NCBI GenBank assembly: GCA_019671135.1
Contig: JAHRHY010000011.1
Coordinates: 124,001 to 188,000 of the forward strand
Direction of reading: 5' to 3'
Length of the DNA: 64,000 nt
From: Linnemannia hyalina
Taxonomy: Eukaryota > Mortierellomycota > Mortierellomycetes > Mortierellales > Mortierellaceae
This document shows positions 55,351 to 64,000 of the stretch, piece by piece. The first letter of the stretch is position 1; each line of letters begins with the position of its first letter. The translations under genes and the position numbers were made by a program. The notes under the pieces were generated by a model. It made no database searches. It had not been told where the DNA came from and saw only the letters and a list, made by a program, of their open reading frames with translations.

Positions 55351-57900
55351 ATGACCCCCACCTATGACACCTTTACTCCTTCGAAATTTGTCCACCCAAC
55401 TCGCATATCCTCTACCACCGACAACGCACACACACACAGCCGTGGCTCTATTTCCGGAACACCACCCAGGAGGCACCAATGCCGCTTCCCGTTCAATCTC
55501 TGTGCTGCCGCAGCGCTCGGACTCGTCCTCCTTGCGGGACAGCCTAGTCACTATTTCTGCCAGAGTGGCAACCATGGTAGTGGAGTTAATGCCCTACCAG
55601 TAACAGGAAGATCTCTCGTCGCCACTACTTCCGCTACTATTGGCGACACTTCTCCACAGGCAGTACTGCAACTACACCAGCGGCAGCAGCAACAGATCTT
55701 GGCGTTGCATACATCAAACTCTGTCACCTTCTCAGCAGCTTCAGCAGCAGTATCGGGATTAGACGGGCGTTTCCGACTTGCTCTTCCCAAGCACGCCTCC
55801 TTTGATGCCGATGCTGCTGATGGGAGTAATGGCTATAGCCACATTGCACTCGAAACGGCTGACGTACCATTTACAACAGGATCGTTTGCAGACTCAGGAC
55901 GAGTTCTGGCCTCTGGATTGATCTCAGAGTCACATCTGCCTTCACCTCAGGACATTACCACTTCCAATGTACCAAAGCGGGATGAACAGCATTTGGCGTT
56001 TCTGGATCTGATGGCACGGGTGTCGGGGAAGAGCCGTGATCAGGCAGAAACCGAGATCTGGGAGGAGCGGAGGGTTACCCAAGCGGCTGTGAGGAAGGAG
56101 TTGGAGATGCGGATGCAGTTGCAGCGGCAGGGGGAGGATGATGTAACTGAGGGTGATGGGAGGATTGAGTTGAAGCAGGTCAAGTCGAAGGCGAGAGAAA
56201 AGGATCATCATCACAAGGAGGAGAACGCAATGGAGAAGGGGAAAGGGAAGCATGGCAAGAAGGGAAAACAAGAGAAGAACAAGGCACCAGACAAGGCGAC
56301 TAGCAGTGATGGCAATGGTGGAGGAGTTGGTGGAGGTGTCAAGACAACACCGACGATCTTTTATGTGCCCCATCAGGACGATGATGCCCTGGCCATGGCC
56401 CTCGGTAAGATCTCATTGGCTGACTACTTTAACCGACAGGGCGAGTTCAACATTGTGGTTTAAGCTACCCCAGTCGTAACTCATCTCATTTTCTCAAAAT
56501 AGCAATCCGGGAACACATTGAAGCTGGCCGAAAAGTCATTGTACACCTATATTCGGATGGGATCAACGCCCTCCTCCGGGACATTGTCTCCGGTGCCGCC
56601 CCTTGCACACTCCAACACTCACCCCACAAAATGGATCTGATGCTTCAGGATGTTGTCACGGGGAGGACACATGAGTTCCGACAGTCGTTGAGGGCTCTTG
56701 GGGTGCGGGATGAGGATATCTTTGAGACTGGGTGGAGTGATATTGAGCCCTTGAAGGATTATGGCGAGTTCCAGAAGAAGCTCCGGGATCTGATTCTGGG
56801 GTATGAGCGCAAGGTAAGGTTCACGTCTTTGCATTCTTTGTACGAGAAGTGATATTTGAAGAAGTGCCGAAATCATTATTCTGCACTTTGCTAACCGTAG
56901 TCAATTTACATATACTGAAAAATAGTACCCAGGAGCATCGCACAAGTGCATAAGCGGAGAATACGATCGGGATTCTGTTGGACGGAACCCGACTCACAGG
57001 GCCTGCTGGGACGTCGCCACGCAGCTCCTCCAAGAATTCCCTCAAGGCTGGCCCGCCTCCCGTCAACTCTGGGACTTGTAAGCTCTCTTCCTTCTTAATT
57101 TTTTTTTTTTCATCAAAGCCATGGACGCACCTTCCTTCCAGCCATAACTTCAGCTCTCAATTAACGCTCTTTTTCTTTCTTGTGGTTAAAATTCTCATCT
57201 TAATAGCCGGTTCTACAGGACATATACATACTACAACCCTCCATCCCACAGATCCGCACAATTCATTCGCGCCCTACCCCAATTCCTACCCTACAAGCAA
57301 AAGGCCCTGGACCAGTATAAGCGGTGGGACCCTTCAAAGGGAGAACTGGCTTGGGGGTACCATTCTGTCAAGGCCTTGATTGATGCGGCGTATTATGACC
57401 CACATGTGTATTTGGATATGTTGGATAATGATCCTACTAATCCGGAGAATCTGAGGAGGGGTGAGACGGGTGGAGGTAGGGTGAAGTTCGAGGGGGAGTT
57501 CGAGGTTAGTGGCGGGGAGGATGTGGACGTTGGAGAGGAGGAACATGGGATGTTCCCGGCAGTTTGGAGGTCCAGTCGGAAGAAGAATACCAACAAGATG
57601 TTGTTGGAGGTGGGTGAACAACAACAGCAGCAGGCGCAGGATCAAGAACAGGAGATATATATGGATGATGGGTTGATCGGATTGCACCGCAAGGTCCCTG
57701 GCGCACATCCTGGCCCCAGCAGCAGCTCAACAAGCGCGGTACCGCATCTTGAGACGAACAAGGACAGCGCGGTAGAGTGGGATGAGAAGGAAGCAGATAT
57801 GAGGCTGCAGGTTCTCAAGGCCTTTGACGATGCAGTCCAACGTCCAGAGGGCAAAGAGTACCACGACAGCATTCGAGCCATGGCAAGTTCTGGAATCTGA
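55351..57900 (+). CDS. PIG-L/LmbE-like deacetylase with membrane anchor, 736 aa
   Basis: Four exons join in frame: 55351-56404, 56503-56813, 56926-57077 and 57207-57900. A hydrophobic segment at about residues 50-68 (LCAAAALGLVLLAGQ) could act as signal anchor, placing the domain in the secretory lumen or outside. A disordered, K/E/H-rich region leads to FYVPHQDDDALAMAL at about residue 338. This is the metal-binding motif of the GlcNAc-PI de-N-acetylase/LmbE fold (usually [PA]HPDDE; here Q and D variants). Downstream family texture includes AGRKVIVHLYSDG, DEDIFETGW, and the C-terminal RFYRTYTYYNPP and LPQFLPYKQKALDQY. The substrate is unknown; it is not clearly the canonical Gpi12, which is shorter with the motif near its start. 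The C-terminal tail is acidic and Q-rich. Confidence 0.75.
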
Positions 57901-57917
57901 TTCGATATAATAAAAAG

Positions 57918-59480
57918 CGGCCTTTGTATTTATTTTCCAGCGTGCTGTGTATTGGGTACTACGAAATCCACTTACTCCGGATACTCAACTCCTCCACCCG
58001 AGGACAGGCGAGACTTCGGTACCCAAAAATCACCAACGTGGACTCGTATCGTGCACAGTCCATGTTGTCCTCCTTCGCTATCGAGATACGCAGCGTCCTC
58101 AACTTCCTACACGTCGGTGCGACGGAGGCAAATCCGATCGCTCCTCCTCCTCCTCCTCCTCCTCCTCCTCCTCTCATGTGCGGTCGACCCAATAACGGCA
58201 CCTCTTGTCAGTTCCGCCACCTTGGGCAGTTCACCATCCTTCATCCTATAAGACCCATCAGACTCCAAGAGGTAGAAATTAACAGACAAGGCGATAAAGG
58301 CGAATAAGTTCGGACAAGTGCATATGATCGTGTGGAGGATGTTTTGGAACGGTAGCGAGGTCGCTTTTCGGATCCTGCCGAACCGAAAGGCAGTCAGTCA
58401 ATTAGTCTTAAGGGTTTTGATAGTCTTGCATCGGGCTGAGTTCCCGGATGGCGACCACAAGATGCTTGGGAGGTGCTGGTGGTGGTGGGGCAAGAAACCC
58501 ATTCGAGGTTGTGGTGGAGCAGTATCTCCAGTCTCTTTTGTAGTGACATGCATGCGGGGCGATACCGAATGTACAACATGGATTTCAGGAACCGTCAGAG
58601 TCCTCCTCAACTTGGAGTACTGAAATTCGCGCAGCCGCTTAGAGAAGCCTCGACGATGCGGCAAAAGATCTGAACACCTTGCACTCTCCTCAGTAGTCTC
58701 TTCATCCCGATAATAATCGACAGTCTGGGATAGCTTGAGGACCTCGACTAGCGAACACCGACGGACCACTGCCTCTATGGCAGGCACGTTCACTGCCGCA
58801 CCAACATCATCAGAACTCAAATCCTCGTCTCCGTCAGCACGACACCTTGTGTTCTAGGTGGTGGTAGGAGTGTTCCTGTAGCCAATTCGTCAACAGATCC
58901 AGTCAATTGGTTCTCTTGCTCCTGGGTAAAGAAGTGACTCCGAGGAGCGAGTCGCCATCGCCGACCGGTAATTTTGTGCGGTTCGACGTACAGTTCTTCC
59001 AACCTAGGCAGCGCATCCATAACGGCGAGAAGGTGGAGGAGATCCCAATGGTATGTAGGATCGATCCTCAGAATACTGACCATCGGCCCAAGGGGGCGAA
59101 CTTTTGCCACTCCTTCCTCCATCACATTCATTGGGAAAGCCTTGTCCGTCAGAGAGAGAAAGCGGTAGTGAACAATGGTTCGCCATTGGTGGCAGACTTG
59201 TTCTGCAAGAAGTTGTTGTTGGTGCGGAGTCAGGTATGCGAATATCTGGTTGCTGGTGTTTTTGCTGTTATCATTGTGGGGGTGTGAGAGTGCGGGTTGT
59301 TGGTAGAGTGGGAGTGGAAATGAAGTGGGGTGCCTCCAGATTAGTTTGTCGTGATGTCGCCTTCCATTGTCTTGGTGAATGCAAGAAGATACTTTTAGAG
59401 TTCTGTCTTCGCGAGTTGACAGTCTTAAATCGGGTTGCATCCACAACACCGATGTCCTGGATGCAAACATCTTTATGGCC
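57918..59480 (-). pseudogene. Eroded F-box/LRR locus
   Basis: Minus-strand pieces look like an F-box/LRR protein. At 59260-58830 they read QIFAYLTPHQQQLLAEQVCH, QWRTIVHYRFLSLTD and SILRIDPTYHWDLLHLLAVM, then LPRLEELYVEPHKITGRRW. In another frame at 58820-58620 they read VPAIEAVVRRCSLVEVLKLS. At 58130-57960 they read TCRKLRTLRISIAKED and CPRVEELSIRSKWIS. Frames change near 58835, 58560 and 58200, and no clean intron set joins them; a glycine run comes from a (CTC)n tract. It may be a decayed gene or one with introns I could not place. It is a different F-box subtype from the ILDLPxEI group and is convergent with the PIG-L-like gene. Confidence 0.5.
58139..58173. repeat. (CTC)n microsatellite
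   Basis: About eleven consecutive CTC/TCC units. On the minus strand they encode a run of glycines inside the eroded F-box/LRR locus. Confidence 0.9.
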
Positions 59481-60164
59481 GGTAAACATGACTTTATTTT
59501 TCTCTCCTTATCATACAGTTACTCAAAGCTGCAACCTTACCCTCTTGTATGTTGCCTCTGTCTTGGAATGTCATCTCTCCGGTGGCTGTCGCATTGTCGC
59601 ATCTTTCTTTTTGCCATTACTCTAGTGTCCGGCGATGAACCAGATGCCAGTGTCTAGAATGGTGAGAGGCTGACTATGGTTTTCCTGTGTCTTGCTTGTT
59701 GACCTGTCGTGACATGAGCTGAAGAGTGTCCCTTTTCACGTTGGGAGAGAAGAAACCTAAGCCACGTTTGATCAGTCGCAGCGGCAAGGGACAGACAGAG
59801 ATAAGGATTCACCTTTGTCGTAGGACCCCTTTTGCTTGGTTCGACAGAGACAGGGCTCTGAGGTCCTTCAAAGAGAAAACCTTCTTTCTCTCCGTCTATG
59901 GCCCATGACCAATTGGACGTCGGTGCCTGTGCTGAGGACTATGGGGTAGAAAGAGTAAGGTTACTCGGTTCTGTTGAATATGCAGATAAAGGGCTTCCTT
60001 TTCATCAGCTGCCACTGCCTCGGAAACCACTTTTTTTTTTTTTCTTCGACCAAAACGATGAATTGACGAATCAACCTTCTTCCATTCATCTCTCTTCTCC
60101 CTCTCTCCTCTTTTTTTTTTCCTTTTCCCTCATTCGCTCACTCATTCACAAACCAACAGATCAG
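59481..60164. other. Divergent region before the Zn2Cys6 gene
   Basis: No supportable gene. Pyrimidine-rich leader at 60025-60150 directly precedes the ATG at 60165. Confidence 0.6.
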
Positions 60165-62736
60165 ATGGACCCCTCCGTCACACCTCCTCCCTCACGACAA
60201 AAAAAGAGACCGTTCGAGTCAATTTCTATCTCCAGCACCACCTCTTCTACGCCCTCTACCCCTGAACGCACTCGTGTCACCCAAGCCTGCGACCGCTGTC
60301 GGCAGAGAAGATCTGCCTGTGGTATGTGTGTTTTACATTCAGAGGAAACTTTGTCATACATGACATCACGAGGATTAACTATCGGTCTCATTTCTGTTAT
60401 TGTTTTAATCCTTGGATAGACGCCCAAAGACCTGCATGTACACGCTGTTTACGTGCCAACTACGAATGTACATTCTTGATGCCCCAAAAGAAGCGTGGTC
60501 CCTTGGATGGCTCCAAACAAGGTGTGAAATCAGAACTCTCTAGCACCGTCGGCCAATTGGGTTCATCAACTACTATTACCACGAGTACTACCGACACGAC
60601 ACTTTCAGATCAAAATGCACGACTGCGACGGTCATGGGAGGCGCACGCGCAGAAGCTGGAGCAACGAACGTGGCCCGATGCATCATCCGATCCCTTCTCA
60701 AAGGAGGTGCAGGACCATCTAGTGGAGGTGTTCTTCGAGTTTTGCTTTGAAGATTTCAACTTCTTCAGTCCTGCCCGATTCCTCCAGAGTTACTCCCAGG
60801 GCACTCTCAACCTCAGTCTCTTGAACGCCGTCTGTGCGGTCGCAGCCCGATTCTCAAATCACCCAGCAGTCGTCACAACACCGCCATGCATGTCTGGAGA
60901 GCCCTTTGCGTCAAAGATCAGATCTCGGATGGGTGCGCTTGTTGTGGAGATGACTACTGATACTGTTCACACACTGATACTGCTGGGGTTCTACGAATAC
61001 ATTTCAGGAAGCCATCTTCGAGGTTATCGCTTTGAGGGCATCGCAGGCAGGATGGCGACTGAACTTGAGCTCCACAAGGTTTTTGCACAAAAAATAACTG
61101 GTCCTTATGACTCGGAGGAGGAGCGGGTGACGGCCGAGATCAAAGTCCGAACGTTTGCCTTTCTCTTGGGATCTGATGCTGCTAACTCTGCGGTTGGTGG
61201 TATTCCACCATTGTTTGATTCCACGCAGTTTGAGCCTTGGATTGTGCCGTTTGAGGCTGACTGGTGGGTGGAGCAAGCGTCTGAGCGACAAATCGGGACG
61301 CAGCGAGAGGAGCAAGCTATAAACCCAGCATGTGTGTTGATCCTGGGCAAGGCACTACGACCGCGCCCTATTCGAGGATTTGGAGATCCGAGTCTGACTG
61401 TGCCGATCCTTCAAGTTGGCATATCGGTCTGGAGGTTCACCAACACTGGAGTCGTCCCCGAGACCGTATCATCCTCCTTTCCAACCGCCAACATCTCCAA
61501 TTTGGCATCACCAATAACACCAACAACCCAGCAGAGCGATACAAAGTTGACATCACGCCATTGGCGCGAGAGTGGACCAGTCATTCAGAGACTCGACGCA
61601 GCAGCAGAGGCTTGGAGGCGACAACTCCCAGAAGACTGTATGCCAACTAGTGCAAAGTCTTCTGTCTGGCGCACCGACATCAACATTATCCACCACACGT
61701 TTTATTACTACACTCTCCGGATATCGCTCTATCGACCTGCGTTGCTGAGGGTGGGGATGGCCGCTAACAATGACCGAGAGAGGAAAAGGGAGTTATCGAG
61801 GCAGGATGGTGCGACGGGAAAATCAGAAATAACGACCAGTGTTGGTGTCGACACCGACGCGCCAGGGATGGATAGGTCTGCGCCGGACAAGGATGCTAAG
61901 GCGGAGGATCAACGGTTCTTGAGGATGGCCCTGGAAGTATGTCATGACGCTGCGAATCAGATCACGGACATTGTCAATCAGTTTACAGAGCGGCTTGTCA
62001 GGATCCGAGGGAGCCATCTCAGCTTCGCCATCTTCATCGCCGGCACCGCGTAAGTTTTCCCTCTAAATTTATTCTTGTGGTTTGCTCACTTAACCAGTCG
62101 CTTGATCCACTCACATTGTGCGCATATTTTTTTTTGCACGAACCAACTAGCCATGTACTGCAGCTCACAACCAGCAAGGATCCAGCGCGCTTGGCCAAAG
62201 CGAAGCAAGGACTGCTGACCTGCATCCGATTTTTTCGTATACTGGGACCATACTGGGCCGCCTCTAACGATCAAGCCATGTTCCTAGAAGGTCTGCTCGA
62301 CGCTTACGCAGTTAAAGCCGAACAGCAGCTCTCCAGCATTAGTCTCAAGCGTGAGGGCGACAATAATGAGGACGAGCAGCCAAACCCTGTCATATCTGCG
62401 CCATCGGCGGTCCTTGAGATGAACACCTCTGGAGCAGCGGAACAACACAGCATGGGAACACCAGACACGACACCAAGTCTAGGCACCTCTGCAGCTACCA
62501 CTACCACCACCGCTAGCAGCAGTAGCAGTCCTGGCAGTAGGAGTAGCATATCCGCAAAGTCTGCATCCACAACGATTAGATTCAGAAGTGGATCTGAAGA
62601 ACTAGAAGAAGGATCGGTGAGCGCATTCTTGAACACGGATGCTGGATTGGGGACCATGTGGCGTGAACCGGAGAAGCTGGAGGCACTTGAGAAAGCGACT
62701 CTCTTGTCCCTGGAGCGCTTGTCATTTCTTAACTGA
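60165..62736 (+). CDS. Zn2Cys6 (Gal4-type) transcription factor, 790 aa
   Basis: Three exons join in frame: 60165-60321, 60420-62049 and 62151-62736. I start at ATG 60165 because the frame upstream is leader. The binuclear zinc cluster is split by the first intron: CDRCRQRRSAC (residues 42-52), then ACTRCLRANYECTF. This gives Cys spacing 2-6-7-2-6 as in Gal4-type factors. The middle region has the fungal-specific transcription factor homology domain (about 120-560), with FSKEVQDHLVEVFFEFCFED, RFLQSYSQGTLNLSLLNAVC, GFYEYISGSHLRGYRFEGIA and NIIHHTFYYYTLRISLYRPA. The C-terminus is Ser/Thr-rich, ending LLSLERLSFLN. It is nuclear and DNA-binding, probably at CGG-type sites. The regulated pathway is unknown. 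Confidence 0.9.
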
Positions 62737-63500
62737 CGGGAATGAAAGAGTGTTGGAGTTGCCACCATCCTAGACTATCTAGTGCTTTGCCAGATGGGAC
62801 AGTTCCAGTCAAACTTGGTAGTAGTAACGAAGACTTAAAAAGAAACAATATGCTTTTTTATTTGACTGTGTTTGCGATAGTGACAAGAAAAGAGATAACG
62901 CGTTTCGTAGGGGGAAAAAAAGGTGGATGGATGGCTGGGCTACCTCTCTACTGCCACCGCCTTTGTCGCCACCCCAGAATATCCATGTCAACCACGATGA
63001 GTTCCACCGACACGGCATTTCTATCATCCTCGTTCCCCTTCGCCTCCATCCATCAACCACCTCGACCCTCAATCATCACCTCATCGCCCTCAACTCCGAT
63101 AACATTCGAGGGCGACAACATCAATGCCATGTCTTCCTGGTATATAAACCGTACAAACCCACTGTTCGACGCGATCACATCCTCCAAGAGAATAGCCATG
63201 ATATCTTGCACTTCATCCTATGTACCTACCACCTGGGTCTCAACCTCGCACTCACGCACCGACACCGCATTCCACTAGGTCTAGATCCACCATGACCTTG
63301 CTGCCGATCAGTTTGTCATTCTCCTCCGCCCCCCTTATTGGCCTCGAAAGGATCTAAAACCTGGATAACAGAAAGGATAGGAAAAAGGATGGTAGGTCCA
63401 AGGCAGAGGACAACAGTGGAATGAAAGGTAGGAGAGTAAACAAAAAGATAAGAGAAATGCGGACCAAAAAGAGGGGTAGGAAGGCGTGCGTGCTTACTGA
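62737..63500. other. Region with weak coding traces
   Basis: Plus-strand fragments such as FEGDNINAMSSWYINRTNP (about 63105) and QFVILLRPP (about 63310) could be worn parts of the same helicase as the piece at 63510. Stops and frame changes make this uncertain. No intact gene. Confidence 0.35.
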
Positions 63501-63509
63501 TTTGGCCCC

Positions 63510-63760
63510 GATACCATGATTGGTATAAACCGCGGACACATCGTCCCTATCCCTGCCTTCCACTAACCAACGCCGATGATGACCTCGCCTTTCCAATCAA
63601 GTTCCGCAGGATCCAGTTTCTCATCAGTCCCGCCTATGCGGTGACCATCAATAAGGCTCAAGGACAAACCCTTCAGCAAGTTGGACTCTACCTCCCCAAA
63701 CCCGGCCACGACTAGTTGTACGTCACTATCTCACGCTGTGCACCACTCTACGAAACCTGA
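63510..63760 (+). pseudogene. PIF1/Helitron-type helicase C-terminal relic
   Basis: The plus strand reads GHIVPIPAF, then after a stop TNADDDLAFPIKFRRIQFLI, SPAYAVTINKAQGQTLQQVG and LYLPKPGHD, another stop, then LYVTISRCAP. The block xxRxQFxxxPAxAxTINKxQGQTL followed by LYVxxSR is the C-terminal helicase core (motifs V and VI) of PIF1-like helicases. These occur both as the cellular gene and in Helitron Rep-Hel proteins. In-frame stops replace conserved positions, so this is dead. Helitron origin is more likely because many fungal genomes carry degraded copies, but the Rep domain is not visible. Confidence 0.65.
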
Positions 63761-64000
63761 AAATTCACATTGACAATGGTGAGATAAGAGGCAGAGAGGG
63801 CGTATATCCCCGTAACATTGTATTCAAGAGATTTCCTGAACCCTTACAAAAAAACTCCCCCCGTGGCATCGGTCGAGGAGTGGGTACCCCCGTTGACGGC
63901 TTCATGCTGCTGGCGAGCTGTCGGGCAGTGTCAGTCGAGTGCGAGTTCTTGTGGAGTATACTGGCTGGGTGGCGAGAAAGAAACGACCAATGGTTGCGAG

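Overview
The window looks like nuclear DNA of an early-diverging (zygomycete-grade) fungus, most like Mortierellomycota. Genes carry short spliceosomal introns with GTAAGT-type donors and CTAAC/CTAAT-type branch sites. A U2 spliceosomal RNA gene is present, start codons follow long pyrimidine-rich leaders, and there is an expanded F-box/LRR family whose proteins begin like M-x-x-ILDLPxEIHxLI. The genus assignment is inference from gene-family style; no search was possible.

Region 1-9.6 kb is gene-poor and decayed. It holds an orphan Q-rich gene (1551-2640, minus), a 105-bp tandem repeat (2731-2999), a broken gene with the C-terminal RuvC-III/zinc-ribbon signature of Fanzor (eukaryotic TnpB-like) nucleases (3317-4260, minus), a decayed multi-exon gene interrupted by an antisense 82-bp piece of an F-box gene (4711-6590), another orphan multi-exon gene (7400-9165), and the C-terminal stub of an F-box gene (9495-9636).

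Region 9.9-28 kb is an F-box/LRR birth-and-death cluster. Intact copies lie at 9887-11650 (+), 11839-14219 (-), 23368-24930 (-) and 26262-27824 (-). Broken copies lie at 21785-22899 (-) and 25258-26090 (+); the latter is split by a second Fanzor-like fragment. An ADP1-like ABCG transporter (17820-21433) sits inside the cluster. A U2 snRNA gene (28110-28304, minus) with its own TATA box marks the end of the cluster.

Region 29-62.7 kb is conserved housekeeping and regulatory territory: SLA2/HIP1R-type endocytic adaptor, an EF-hand protein with an apparent 1-nt frameshift, a Golgi apyrase (YND1-like), the heme-binding DAP1/MAPR protein, an HPC2/ubinuclein HIR-complex subunit, a bZIP factor, a PIG-L/LmbE-like deacetylase with a membrane anchor, an eroded F-box/LRR locus, and a Zn2Cys6 transcription factor. 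The last kilobase carries a stop-riddled PIF1/Helitron-type helicase tail.

Splice junctions were worked out by hand from splice-site consensus and reading-frame continuity; most gene models close exactly in frame. The two junctions that do not close (EF-hand gene exon 3, HPC2 exon 4/5) are reported as findings. There is no operon structure; neighbours are mostly functionally unrelated apart from the F-box family.
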